Shown here: positions 35,630 to 44,367 of the stretch, piece by piece | Layout of the letters: each line of letters begins with the position of its first letter | How positions within the stretch are numbered: the first letter of the stretch is position 1 | From: Massilia norwichensis | Lineage (GTDB): Bacteria > Pseudomonadota > Gammaproteobacteria > Burkholderiales > Burkholderiaceae_D | Length of the DNA stretch: 64,000 bases | Assembly: GCF_024753245.1 (NCBI RefSeq) | Contig: NZ_JANUGX010000005.1 | Coordinates: 1 to 64,000 of the forward strand | Direction: 5' to 3' | Position numbers and translations under genes: made by a program | The notes under the pieces: model-generated | The model's database searches: none | Told to the model about the DNA's origin: nothing | Seen by the model: the letters and a program-made list of their open reading frames with translations, nothing else

Positions 35630-36001
35630 ATGGCCGGCCTCGCGACTTACCACGGCAGCTGCCATTGCGGCGCGGTCCGCTTCGAGGCCAGCATCGACCT
35701 GTCCAAGGGCACGATCCGCTGCAATTGCACGCTGTGCACCAAGCAGCGCAACTGGGCGGCGATCGTGCCGTCCGCCGCGTTCCGCCTGCTGCAGGGCGAA
35801 GCGGGGCTGCTTGAGTACCGCTGCAACACGCGCACCGAGCAGCACTTCTTTTGCGGGACCTGCGGCGTGCGGACCTTCCACAAGGGCGAGTCGCCGCGCT
35901 GGGGCGCTTATGTGGCGGTCGGCGTGAATTGCCTGGACGACGCGACGCCAGAAGAACTGGCGTCCGCCCCCATCGCCTACCTGGACGGCCGCAGTCTCTG
36001 A
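35630..36001 (+). CDS. GFA-family (Gfa/CENP-V-like) zinc protein
   Basis: A 123-residue protein with the Gfa fold. The cysteines are CHC (11-13), CNCTLC (31-36) and CGTC (75-78), the pattern that binds two zincs in glutathione-dependent formaldehyde-activating enzyme. Many members are not true Gfa enzymes and have unknown roles. It starts 2 nt after the CocE/NonD hydrolase gene, so the two are probably co-translated. Confidence 0.9.
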   Translation: MAGLATYHGSCHCGAVRFEASIDLSKGTIRCNCTLCTKQRNWAAIVPSAAFRLLQGEAGLLEYRCNTRTEQHFFCGTCGVRTFHKGESPRWGAYVAVGVNCLDDATPEELASAPIAYLDGRSL

Positions 36002-36005
36002 ATCA

Positions 36006-38021
36006 TCAGCGCCGCGCCATCGCCTGGCCGCTGCCGTTCAGCGCCGGGTCGAGGTAGCGCACCATGCTGCGCACGTAGAAGGGCCGCATGTGGACCGGAT
36101 CGGTGTAGATCGGCTCGCCGGCTGCGTTCACCGTCGGGCAGATACCGTTCTTGCAGATCGTGTCGACCGGATCGATCGGCACCGTGCCGGTGAGCTGGGC
36201 GATCTGCAGCAGGCGCCGGCGCGGTTCCGCGTTGTCGCTGTAGAAGCGGTCGACCCGGTAGACGGCCAGGTCGGTGCGCGGTTTCATTTCGCCGAAGCGC
36301 GAGCCGGTGATCATCGAGCGCGGGTCGAATTCGTTGCCGGAGGGCGGCTGCAGCACCAGGTAGACGCGCTTGCCGGCGGCGCGCAGGCGCGTGATCGACT
36401 GCTGCAGCGTTGCATAAGCCGCCTCGTGCGCCGGTTTGGCCGGGAAGGTTTGCAACTGCCCGCCGACCGGCATTTGCACGTCGGTCTGCCAGTCGGCGAA
36501 ATACGCGTACCATGAGCCGGCGACGACGACGGTATCGACGTCCTTGCCTGCCGCCAGGCGCCAGGCGTCCGCCACCGTGGTGGTGCAGGTCGGGTAGCGC
36601 AGCCGCGGCAGGCGTACCGCGCCTTCGATCGGCATGCAGCCGCCCTGGGTCGCGAAGATGACGCGCTTGCGGTCGAAGCGGCCGTCGCGCAGGCCTTGCG
36701 CCACCAGCGGCGCATACTGCTCCATCACCGAATCGCCGATCAGCACCGTGGTGCCCTGCCCTTTGCCCAGCAGTTGCTGGAACAGCGAGCCGTGGTAGCG
36801 CAGCGGCTTCATGGCCGGGTCCGGAAAGCCGAGGTCGTTCAGCGCCCCCATGTAGCGCGCGACGGCGCTGGACGGCATGCGCTCCTGCAGCAAGCCGGCC
36901 TTCACCATCCCGCCCAGCACGCCGAAGCAGGCCATCGCCGCGACCAGGCCCTGGATCGCGCGGCGCCTGTTCGGCGACTTTTGTACCGGCCGCTCGATCA
37001 GGTGATACGTCAGGAAAGCCAGCGCCAGCGCCGCCAGCACCAGCACCGCCTTCATGATCGGAGACGGCTTCTCGCCCTCGATGATGTAGCCGAAGGACAG
37101 CAGCGGCCAGTGCCACAGGTAGAAGGGATAGCTGACCAGGCCGATCTTCACCATCAGCCGGTTGCCGAGCAGGTGGCGGTTGATGAAGGACTCGTTGCCG
37201 GCGGCGATCAGCGCGCAGGTGCCGAGCACCGGCAGCAGCGCCCAAGCGCCCGGGAAATTGCTCTGCCCCTTGATCAAGACCACGCCCAGCACCAGCAGCA
37301 GCAAGCCGATCCCGGACACCAGCCAGGGCTTGGGCAGCAGCGGACTGCGCTTGGTCATCGCGTAGGCCACCAGGCCGCCCGAGGCCAGCTCCCAGAAGCG
37401 CGTGACCGGCGAAAAATAGGCTTCGGCCGGCGCGTTGAAGGTGGCGTACAGGCCGTACAGGAAGGAGCCGCCCAGGGTCAGCGCCAGGAAGGCCAGGATG
37501 CCGAAGCGCACGCGAAAGCACAACGCCAGCGCGATCGGCCAGATCAGGTAGAACTGCTCCTCCACACCCAGCGACCACAGGTGCAGCAGCGGTTTGGTGA
37601 CGGATTCGTTGTCCCAGTAGCCGGCCTCGCTCCACAGCACCAGATTCGAGACGAAGGCGGCCGCCGCGACGACGTGCTTGCCGAGCTGGGCGAATTCCTG
37701 CTGCAGCAGCACGTACCAGCCGAAGGCCAGCACCGCCAGCACGACGACGATCAGCGCCGGGAAGATGCGCCGGATGCGGCGCACGTAAAAGCCGCGGATG
37801 GTGAAGCGCCGCTGCTGCAGGTCCTTCAGGATGATCGAGGTGATCAGGAAGCCGGAAATGACGAAGAACACGTCGACGCCGATGAAGCCGGAGCGCAGCC
37901 ACTTGGGCCATGCATGGAACAGCACCACCAGACCCACGGCGACGGCACGCAAGCCGTCGATGTCTGGACGGTAGGGGATCGTGTGCGCTGCGCCTGCTTT
38001 GAGCATGCCTGCCTCCCACAT
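36006..38021 (-). CDS. Membrane acyltransferase (OafA/YrhL type) with SGNH domain
   Basis: A 671-residue protein. The N-terminal acyltransferase-3 domain (residues about 15-365) has ten or eleven membrane helices and starts with IPYRPDIDGLRAVAVGLVVLFHAWP, whose His and RxDGLR motif are typical. A periplasmic SGNH domain follows (VLIGDSVMEQY near residue 435; C-terminal TDPVHM with the catalytic Asp/His pair near 640). Together they move and transfer an acyl group, commonly acetyl, to an envelope glycan such as O-antigen. No glycan gene cluster is adjacent. Confidence 0.92.
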   Translation of the reverse strand: MWEAGMLKAGAAHTIPYRPDIDGLRAVAVGLVVLFHAWPKWLRSGFIGVDVFFVISGFLITSIILKDLQQRRFTIRGFYVRRIRRIFPALIVVVLAVLAFGWYVLLQQEFAQLGKHVVAAAAFVSNLVLWSEAGYWDNESVTKPLLHLWSLGVEEQFYLIWPIALALCFRVRFGILAFLALTLGGSFLYGLYATFNAPAEAYFSPVTRFWELASGGLVAYAMTKRSPLLPKPWLVSGIGLLLLVLGVVLIKGQSNFPGAWALLPVLGTCALIAAGNESFINRHLLGNRLMVKIGLVSYPFYLWHWPLLSFGYIIEGEKPSPIMKAVLVLAALALAFLTYHLIERPVQKSPNRRRAIQGLVAAMACFGVLGGMVKAGLLQERMPSSAVARYMGALNDLGFPDPAMKPLRYHGSLFQQLLGKGQGTTVLIGDSVMEQYAPLVAQGLRDGRFDRKRVIFATQGGCMPIEGAVRLPRLRYPTCTTTVADAWRLAAGKDVDTVVVAGSWYAYFADWQTDVQMPVGGQLQTFPAKPAHEAAYATLQQSITRLRAAGKRVYLVLQPPSGNEFDPRSMITGSRFGEMKPRTDLAVYRVDRFYSDNAEPRRRLLQIAQLTGTVPIDPVDTICKNGICPTVNAAGEPIYTDPVHMRPFYVRSMVRYLDPALNGSGQAMARR

Positions 38022-38103
38022 GACGTGTCCCGGCAGTCTTGCTCAACGATTATGAAGTGTCAATCGGACTGTCTATCGTGCGCATCAATGTATTTGCGGA
38101 TAG

Positions 38104-38982
38104 CTATCGCGGCTGTTGCAGGACGGCCTGCAGCCCGCGCATCGAGGCGGCAACGGCCTCCAGCGGGCGCATGCCATCCGGATACTCTTCCTGCTCGAGC
38201 ACGATCCACTCGGCCCCGCCCTCCCCGCGCGCCGCCGCGTAGACGGCCGGCCAGTCGGTTTTGTCCCGGCCGATGATCGGCGTCCCTGCGGTCCCCTCTA
38301 CCAGCTTGGCCTTGAAATGCGAAGTGACGGTACGGCCGGGATAGCGCCGGATCAGCGTCACCGGGTCCTTGCCGGCGAAGACCGTCCAGCCGATGTCCTG
38401 CTGCAGGATGGCGGCCTGCGGCGTGCCGCCGGCGATCGTGTCCCACAGTGTCTGGCCGTCGGGCCCCGTCATTTCCTGCGCATGGTTGTGGTAGCCGATC
38501 CGCATGCCGAGCGGCTTCAGCTTGCCGGCCAGCTGCGCCAGTTCGCGCGCGATTGCAGCCGCGCCCTCGCGCGAGGCGCCGCGCTTGTCCCAGGCGATGA
38601 GCAGGTTGCGGCAGCCCAGGGTCCGGTAGAAGGCGGTGGTCTGCGCCAGGCGCTCGTCGACAAGCGCGGCGAAGTCGAGGTGGGCGCCGGCGCACTGCAG
38701 GTGCTGGGCGTCGAGGAAGGCGCGCAGGCCGGCCGGGTCCCTGGCGAAACGCCCGAATTCGCCGGCGAATTCCACGCCCTGGAAGCCCATCGCCGCCAAT
38801 TTAGTGAGCGTGCCTTCGAAGTCCTGCTTCAGGTCATCCTTGACGGACCAGAGCTGGATGCCGACGCGTGGGGCAGATGCGGGTGCCGGTGCAGATACAG
38901 TTGTCGCCGCTTGCGCCAGCGACGAGGACAGGAAAAGGGCGAGCAGGGTCGCTGTGCGGCGCTTGAAGCGTCGAAAAGGCAT
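38104..38982 (-). CDS. Secreted sugar-phosphate isomerase/epimerase-like TIM barrel
   Basis: A 292-residue protein of the AP-endonuclease-2/xylose-isomerase-like TIM-barrel superfamily. Visible metal-site motifs are GVEFAGEFG, IGYHNHAQE and a C-terminal VLEQEEYPDG. A Sec-type signal peptide (FKRRTATLLALFLSSSLAQA) precedes the barrel, which is unusual for most cytosolic isomerases but known in some sugar-processing relatives. The ATG at 38980-38982 follows GGAGAC at a good distance. Substrate unknown. Confidence 0.85.
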   Translation of the reverse strand: MPFRRFKRRTATLLALFLSSSLAQAATTVSAPAPASAPRVGIQLWSVKDDLKQDFEGTLTKLAAMGFQGVEFAGEFGRFARDPAGLRAFLDAQHLQCAGAHLDFAALVDERLAQTTAFYRTLGCRNLLIAWDKRGASREGAAAIARELAQLAGKLKPLGMRIGYHNHAQEMTGPDGQTLWDTIAGGTPQAAILQQDIGWTVFAGKDPVTLIRRYPGRTVTSHFKAKLVEGTAGTPIIGRDKTDWPAVYAAARGEGGAEWIVLEQEEYPDGMRPLEAVAASMRGLQAVLQQPR

Positions 38983-39061
38983 GGCGTGTCTCCAGATTTT
39001 TTTGGCAAGTGTAAGATGAATAAGATAACCCATCCGTTTCTTTTTCTTGCCATTACCGACC

Positions 39062-39388
39062 ATGACCATGCAGCCCGAAACCCGCACCACCCTGCGCCAC
39101 GTTGTCCTGTTTGCCTTCAAGGACAGCGCCACCGTCGACCAGATCGATGCCATCGTCGCCGACTTCGGCACCCTGAAGGACCGCATCCCCGGCATCACCG
39201 CCTACGAATGGGGCACCAATGTCAGTCCCGAGGGCTTGAACCAGGGCTTCACCCACTGCTTCACCCTGAGCTTCGCCAGCGAAGCGGATCGCAACAGCTA
39301 TCTGCTGCACGCCGCACACCAGGCCTTCGTCGGTACGCTGGGCGCCAGCCTGGAGAAGTCGCTGGTGGTCGACTACTGGGCGCAGTAA
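39062..39388 (+). CDS. Dabb-family stress-responsive alpha/beta-barrel protein
   Basis: A 108-residue ferredoxin-like dimeric alpha/beta-barrel (Dabb) protein. The pattern LRHVVLFAFKDSATVDQID at the N-terminus and a central YEWGTNVSPEGLNQGFTHCFTLSF, read in parts, fits the family. Members range from stress proteins to small-molecule cyclases; the role here is unknown. The start at 39062 or the next ATG at 39068; no strong Shine-Dalgarno is visible. Confidence 0.85.
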   Translation: MTMQPETRTTLRHVVLFAFKDSATVDQIDAIVADFGTLKDRIPGITAYEWGTNVSPEGLNQGFTHCFTLSFASEADRNSYLLHAAHQAFVGTLGASLEKSLVVDYWAQ

Positions 39389-39406
39389 GCGGCATTCCTG
39401 CTTTTA

Positions 39407-40552
39407 TTAAAATCCATACGCCTGTTTCATCGCCCTGTTATCGACCTTGCGGAAGCCCTTGGCATCGAGCACCCAGGCATCGAGGTACTGTTCCGGCACC
39501 TGCAGCCCGATGTTATTCAAGACGAGCTGGCTGGTGAGCGTGGCATCGCTGAAGGGCGCCGTGTTGCCCTGCTCAAATGGGACATAAAAACTGCCCAAAT
39601 GATTAGGAACGTAGGCTTTCGGCTTCAGTACCGGCAGCGTCAATGAGGCGACCGGCTGGCCGCCGGCGCCGATCCAGACGTCGACCGCTTCCAGCCCCGC
39701 GTTCGCCATCGCTGTTTTCAGGCTGTCGAGCGGCTTGCCGTAGTTGATGCCATCGGTGATGTTGTCGGTGACGAGATCCTGGGGCGCACCGGAGTTGGTG
39801 ACAAAGAAGGTCAATTGGCCATTGTCCGCGGTCTTGACGGTGAACAGGTAGCCGCGGTTGCCGCCGCCGTTCGGGAAGTCTTCCGCCACGCCGCCGCGCA
39901 GGTTGCCGTTCGCATCGGGCGTCGGCACCTGCTGCAGTTCGATGGGATCGTGCTGCTCCGGATTGAGCTCGTGCGAGCCGCTGTGGTTCCAGCGCACCAC
40001 CCGCATCGTCACGTAGTTGTTGAGCACGATGGTTTCGCCGCCGTACACGGTCGTGCACTGCTTTTCCGGTACGCCCAGTGCCTGGTTCTGGTAGCAGGTG
40101 GTCCGGGAACCGACGATGGGCGCCCTGGTGATTTTCGCCCAGTAAGGTGTGTCGAAGCTGTGGTCGAAGTGGCTGTGCCCGGTCAGCAGCAGATTGATCG
40201 GGCTGCCCGGCCCGCTGCTCAGCACCTGGTTGATCTTGTCCACGGCCGGCCTGTCGATCGCCCAGGGCGCTTTGGTAAAGGCCAGGCCGCCCCCGCCGCC
40301 ATAGAAATAGTCTTGCGGGATGCGCGACATGGTGCCATCCATCATGATGTTCACGTCGCCGATCTTGAAGGTCCAGTTGCTGATGCCGAACCAGGTCATG
40401 CGCACCTCGGTCGGCGCCACCGCCCCGGTGTTGGGCAGCAGGACGGTGCCCGGTGCGGTGCCGCCGCCGCCGTCCTCATCGTCCCCGCTGTGGCAACCGG
40501 GAAGCGCAAGCAGCAGCGCCGCCAGAATGACGGTCGAATGTGTCCAGGCCAT
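39407..40552 (-). CDS. MBL-fold metallo-hydrolase lipoprotein
   Basis: A 381-residue protein with a lipoprotein signal peptide (LLLALPGCHSGDDED, lipobox LPGC, about residue 19). The metallo-beta-lactamase HxHxDH motif is LTGHSHFDHSFD near residue 125. Further His ligands are probable in RWNHSGSHE and VPNHLGSFY. Asp at position +2 after the lipid Cys is not present, so outer-membrane sorting is likely. Substrate unknown; the gene is isolated. Confidence 0.85.
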   Translation of the reverse strand: MAWTHSTVILAALLLALPGCHSGDDEDGGGGTAPGTVLLPNTGAVAPTEVRMTWFGISNWTFKIGDVNIMMDGTMSRIPQDYFYGGGGGLAFTKAPWAIDRPAVDKINQVLSSGPGSPINLLLTGHSHFDHSFDTPYWAKITRAPIVGSRTTCYQNQALGVPEKQCTTVYGGETIVLNNYVTMRVVRWNHSGSHELNPEQHDPIELQQVPTPDANGNLRGGVAEDFPNGGGNRGYLFTVKTADNGQLTFFVTNSGAPQDLVTDNITDGINYGKPLDSLKTAMANAGLEAVDVWIGAGGQPVASLTLPVLKPKAYVPNHLGSFYVPFEQGNTAPFSDATLTSQLVLNNIGLQVPEQYLDAWVLDAKGFRKVDNRAMKQAYGF

Positions 40553-40700
40553 GATCAGTGTCTCCGAATGGCATTGCCCAAGCCGGGTATGTTCGTTGGA
40601 CTGTCCGCTGCCGAGACAAATCCAAGCCCAGGCTTGAGCCAGGCCAAACAGAAGAGCAGATGACGAGGCTGCGCCTGGACGCGCAGCCTCGCCGCGGCAC

Positions 40701-41465
40701 TCAGGCCGGCGCCTTGGCCGACAGGCGCTTCAGACGTTCCAGCGCGGTTTCGCCGGCCGTCTCGGGCTGGCTCACCGACTTGCGGATCGCATCGAGCTCG
40801 GCCTGCTGGTCGAGCGGCTTCTGGCCGATGTCGGCGACGATGCGCAGGCCGGCCGCTTCGTTGCTGACGGCTTGCGCGCGGCGGGTCAAGGCATTCAGCG
40901 CGGTCGAATTGCCCTTCATGTTGCTCAGCCCGGCCAGCTGGCTCTGGCGCTCCATGCGCAGTTCCTGCAGCTCCTTCTGGGCCTTGGCGGCGGCCAGCTG
41001 CTGGATCGCCTTGCGCGCCTGGGCGTCGAACTCGGCCAGCTGCTTCGACAGCGCGTCGACGATCTTCTGCAGCTCATCCATGTAAGCGCGGGCGTCGGCC
41101 TCTTCCTGGATTTCCTGCGGCAGGCGCGCCTTGTTGGCTTCCAGCTCGTCGCAGAACAGGGTCACCGTGGCTTCCGAGATGGTGCCGGCGGCAAGGCGCT
41201 CGGCCAGCTTCTCGGCGGCGCGTTCGTCGCTGGCGATCAGGGTCTGCAGGTTGACCACGTCCTGGTGCTCCTTGTCGAAGGATGCGCGCGCCGTGGCCAG
41301 CAATTGCGCGGTGTCGCGCAGGGTGTCGACCAGGCGGTCGCGGTCGGCTTCGGTCGCGGTTTCGGGATCGAAGTTGGCGATGGCCTCCGAAATCCGGTCG
41401 CCCAGGGCGCCGAAGTGTTTCGACACCAGGCGTGCAGTCAGGCCCCATCCGCTTGCGTTGCTCAT
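40701..41465 (-). CDS. Coiled-coil cytoplasmic protein, PspA/YjfJ-like by context
   Basis: A 254-residue, nearly all-helical protein rich in Ala, Glu, Lys and Gln, with long coiled-coil stretches (residues about 60-190) and a C-terminal LERLKRLSAKAPA. In E. coli a PspA/IM30 homologue, YjfJ, neighbours the YjfK (DUF2491) gene, and this gene lies directly downstream of a YjfK homologue. The sequence has no unmistakable PspA motif, so a shared membrane-stress role is inference. ATG at 41463-41465 is preceded by AAAGGATC. Confidence 0.55.
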   Translation of the reverse strand: MSNASGWGLTARLVSKHFGALGDRISEAIANFDPETATEADRDRLVDTLRDTAQLLATARASFDKEHQDVVNLQTLIASDERAAEKLAERLAAGTISEATVTLFCDELEANKARLPQEIQEEADARAYMDELQKIVDALSKQLAEFDAQARKAIQQLAAAKAQKELQELRMERQSQLAGLSNMKGNSTALNALTRRAQAVSNEAAGLRIVADIGQKPLDQQAELDAIRKSVSQPETAGETALERLKRLSAKAPA

Positions 41466-41491
41466 TGTTGATCCTTTCGTTGGTGAAGATG

Positions 41492-42292
41492 TCATTGAAT
41501 GACGATACGTTCCTGCTCCATCGGGATGCCGATCACGAAGTCGACATGAATGCCGCGCTTCGAGGTGTCGCCATCGACGCTTTCGATGATCTCCGTGGTG
41601 ATCAGTAAGTATTCGCGCCCGCCGCCCGCCAGTTCGCGCACATAGGGCATGAAGTAGATTTCCTGGCGCAGGCCGCGCACGCCGCGCGGATCGTCGATGC
41701 GGATCTCGCGGCCCGTGAAAGGCTGGACAAACGCGGCATTCGAGCCACCGGATGCCCGTACGCCGGCGTCGCGCACGTAGTCGAGGCGGTCGCCGTCGCC
41801 GAATACCGCTGCCAGCTCGGCCTCGCCCAGCGTGTCGGCGAGCTGCTCGCGCCACAGCGTGTAGCCCTGGTCGCCGAGGCCGTAGCCGGCCTGGCCGGTG
41901 TAGGCGTCCTGGTCGTCGGCGGTTTCCGGGATCACGCGTGCGAGCTGGGTGCAGTACAGGATCTCGGCGACCTTGCCGTCGTCCCCGCAGAACACCTGCA
42001 GGAATTTTTCCTTCGCGTCCTCGTCGCCCTTGTCCAGGTAGAGCCGGTACAGCTCCGTGTCGGGCTGCAGGCGCATCTGCGAGACCGCCAGGATGCGCGT
42101 GTCGCCCGCCGCCGGCATCGCGATCAGCGAGCCGTTGGCCTGCGCGCGGATGATCGGCGACTGCTGCATCTGCACCACGCTGCCGATGCGCGCGTCCAGC
42201 GGCACGCCCTCGTCCATCCGCGCCGAGCCCTCGGCCACGCCCTTCTTTTCCGCCATGCCGCGCACGTAGCTGAATACATCCTTCCAGGCCAT
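41492..42292 (-). CDS. YjfK-family protein (DUF2491)
   Basis: A 266-residue soluble protein matching DUF2491 (YjfK): VPLDARIGSVVQMQQSPIIRA near residue 29 and the REIYFMPYVRELAGGGREYLLITTEIIES region near residue 220 (read in parts). Function unknown. In E. coli the gene belongs to the yjf cluster linked to membrane-stress proteins. The ATG at 42290-42292 follows AGGAATTG, which itself contains the stop of the upstream Ser-rich gene. The frame is open upstream but overlaps that gene. Confidence 0.8.
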   Translation of the reverse strand: MAWKDVFSYVRGMAEKKGVAEGSARMDEGVPLDARIGSVVQMQQSPIIRAQANGSLIAMPAAGDTRILAVSQMRLQPDTELYRLYLDKGDEDAKEKFLQVFCGDDGKVAEILYCTQLARVIPETADDQDAYTGQAGYGLGDQGYTLWREQLADTLGEAELAAVFGDGDRLDYVRDAGVRASGGSNAAFVQPFTGREIRIDDPRGVRGLRQEIYFMPYVRELAGGGREYLLITTEIIESVDGDTSKRGIHVDFVIGIPMEQERIVIQ

Positions 42293-42296
42293 CTGC

Positions 42297-43181
42297 TCAA
42301 TTCCTTTCGAACGAATAATTCGGTTTGGCGGCGGCGCGGCGCGCCTTCGCACGCTTCCGGAGGCGGAGCACGCCCCAGACGATCAGCGCCAGCAGGCCCA
42401 GCCACAGCACGGTGCCGAGCAGCGAGCCGCCAGACGATGTTGCCGCCGGGGCTGCGGGTGCCGTCGTTGCCGTCCCCACGCTGCCGCCGACGCTGCCCGC
42501 GCCGGCCTGGTTGGCCAGGTCGCCGGCGGAACCGCTGGGCGTCGGGTAGTAGCCGCCGCCGTTGCCGTTGTTGCCGTTGTTATTGTTCGCATGCGCATTC
42601 GCCGCCGATTTGGCGATGATCGCGCCGGCGACCACGTGTCCCAGGCCGATGCCGCTACCATTGTTGTTGACGATGACCGGCGGCTGCGCGGGCGGCGCAT
42701 TGCCGTAACCATAGCCTTGCGACGGCGGCGTGCGTCCGTCGCGCTGCTCGTAGGTCGGCGTCGAACGGGCACCGTTATCGCGTGCAGTACGCGCCGCCTG
42801 CGCCGCCCGCCGTTCTTCCAGCGTGCGGATTGCATTGGCTTGCGCGCGCTCCCGGTCCAGCTTGCGCGACATCGCCGAATCCGACCCGCGCGACCCGGAA
42901 GCCGGCGCCGAGCTGAAGGAGCCGAAGCCGCCGCCGCTCTTTCTCGACGCGCCGCTGTCGCTGCTGCTGCTGGACGCCTTCGACGCCGAGCGGCTGCTGA
43001 AGGAACCGTAACTACCCTTCGACGAGGACGAAGGCGACGGCGACGACGAACGCTGCGACGAGAACCCGCCCTTGAAGGACGAGGCGCCCGAGGGGCTGGC
43101 ATCCGCCGGCATGGCCGCCACGGACAAGGCCAGGCTCAGCGCCATTGCGACATGTGCATACTTCGAAAGTGTCTTCAACAT
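42297..43181 (-). CDS. Ser/Gly/Asn-rich exported protein with C-terminal membrane helix
   Basis: A 294-residue protein I cannot assign to a family. It has a signal peptide (ALSLALSVAAMPADA), a Ser-rich low-complexity region (residues about 28-110), a basic coiled-coil-like stretch with many Arg/Ala, a short hydrophobic GIGLGHVVAGAIIAKSAANA segment followed by an Asn/Gly run, and one transmembrane helix (residues about 255-275) with a basic cytoplasmic tail. It is first in an operon with YjfK and the coiled-coil gene, overlapping or abutting them closely, so a membrane-associated role in that unit is likely. Confidence 0.65.
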   Translation of the reverse strand: MLKTLSKYAHVAMALSLALSVAAMPADASPSGASSFKGGFSSQRSSSPSPSSSSKGSYGSFSSRSASKASSSSSDSGASRKSGGGFGSFSSAPASGSRGSDSAMSRKLDRERAQANAIRTLEERRAAQAARTARDNGARSTPTYEQRDGRTPPSQGYGYGNAPPAQPPVIVNNNGSGIGLGHVVAGAIIAKSAANAHANNNNGNNGNGGGYYPTPSGSAGDLANQAGAGSVGGSVGTATTAPAAPAATSSGGSLLGTVLWLGLLALIVWGVLRLRKRAKARRAAAKPNYSFERN

Positions 43182-43263
43182 GGTCAGGAGGGCCGTCGAA
43201 AGTTAAAATCAGGATAACGAAGGGCATGTTGACATGCACCGGTAAAAATATCAAAGGATTACC

Positions 43264-43755
43264 ATGACGCGACGCTACCTCGACATGAACCAGCACGATG
43301 CCCTCTACACGGTGGCACGCAAGTACCCCGGCGGGCTGGATGCGCTGGCGCGCGAACTGGGGATCTCGGTGAACGTCCTGCGCAACAAGCTGGCGCCGAC
43401 CATCGCCTCGCACTACCCGTCCTTCGAAGAGGTCTCGCTGATCGTCGAGCGCTGCCACGCGGCCGGGGTAGCCGATGCCCACCTGCCGCTGCATGCGCTG
43501 CTGGTGCGCCACGGGATGGCCGCCTTCGTGGTGCCGCAGCCGGAAACCGCGCGCCAGGACGATTTGTCGCAGACCGTGTGCCGGGTGATGAGCGAAGTGG
43601 GCGCCGTGGCGGAAGCCGTGTCGAGTGCATTGATCGATGGTAGGGTTACCGAGCTTGAAGCCGACCTGATCGAGCGCAAATTTCACTCGGCCCTGTCGGC
43701 GCTCGGCGCCTGGCGCGCACGTTTACGCAACGAAGCGGACGCAGGAATCCATTGA
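43264..43755 (+). CDS. Phage CII-like regulatory protein
   Basis: A 163-residue protein similar to phage regulatory protein CII (CP76 type): DALYTVARKYPGGLDALARELGISVNVLRNKL, in parts, is the helix-turn-helix (residues about 12-43). A C-terminal helical segment ends with LERKFHSALSALGAWRARL-like sequence. Such proteins regulate lysogeny in P2-like phages but free-standing chromosomal copies are common. AAAGGA precedes the ATG. No other phage gene is adjacent. Confidence 0.75.
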   Translation: MTRRYLDMNQHDALYTVARKYPGGLDALARELGISVNVLRNKLAPTIASHYPSFEEVSLIVERCHAAGVADAHLPLHALLVRHGMAAFVVPQPETARQDDLSQTVCRVMSEVGAVAEAVSSALIDGRVTELEADLIERKFHSALSALGAWRARLRNEADAGIH

Positions 43756-43759
43756 TCGG

Positions 43760-44194
43760 TCAGGAACGCAGCCGCGCCTGACTTGCCTCGGCCGCCTCCT
43801 CCTGCGCCTGCCCGCGCAGCGAGCGCAGGAACAGCCCCAGGCCGCCGAAGGCCAGCACCAGGATGCAGATGAGTTCGAAGGCCGACATGGTCCGCAGGTG
43901 CATATTGAGCGAGGCGATCACGCCGAACACGAGGCCGGCCAGCGAGCCGACCGCCAGCAGCCAGCCGATCGCGCTGCGGGCGTTGTAGAAGATCATCGCC
44001 ACGCCGATGATCAAGGGAATCAGGATGATGCCGCCCGTGATGCCGACGCTGCCGAAGCCGAACAGGCGCGTACCCCAGCCGAAGGCCGAGCTGACCACCA
44101 CGCTGTTGAGCAGCAGATAAAAGCCGCCGCACATCATCACCAGGCCGAGGAAAAACTGGCCGGTACCGCCGCTGGTTCCACCTGCTCCGCGCAT
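43760..44194 (-). CDS. Four-helix membrane protein of unknown function
   Basis: A 144-residue inner-membrane protein with four hydrophobic segments (residues about 12-32, 50-70, 76-97 and 104-123), a Gly-rich N-terminus and an acidic tail. No family recognised. The ATG at 44192-44194 follows GGAGG at 6 nt. It converges with the CII-like gene and is divergent from htpX. Confidence 0.72.
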   Translation of the reverse strand: MRGAGGTSGGTGQFFLGLVMMCGGFYLLLNSVVVSSAFGWGTRLFGFGSVGITGGIILIPLIIGVAMIFYNARSAIGWLLAVGSLAGLVFGVIASLNMHLRTMSAFELICILVLAFGGLGLFLRSLRGQAQEEAAEASQARLRS

Positions 44195-44367
44195 CGTCGC
44201 CTCCGTATAAGAACGTGAATAAGGACAAACGGTCCAACTATAGCAAATAGATATCGCACATGGCTTCGGTTTTTCCGAAGTCAATCTTCCAAAAACTGCG
44301 CTTTTTCCGATGACGTGGCTACCGTATGCTTACGCCTTGGAAATATAACCTCTAGGGGTAAGCAATC

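Noticed and set aside
43264..43755. A prophage remnant around the CII-like gene
   Set aside because: No integrase, structural or attachment-site signal is adjacent; free-standing CII-like genes occur in chromosomes.
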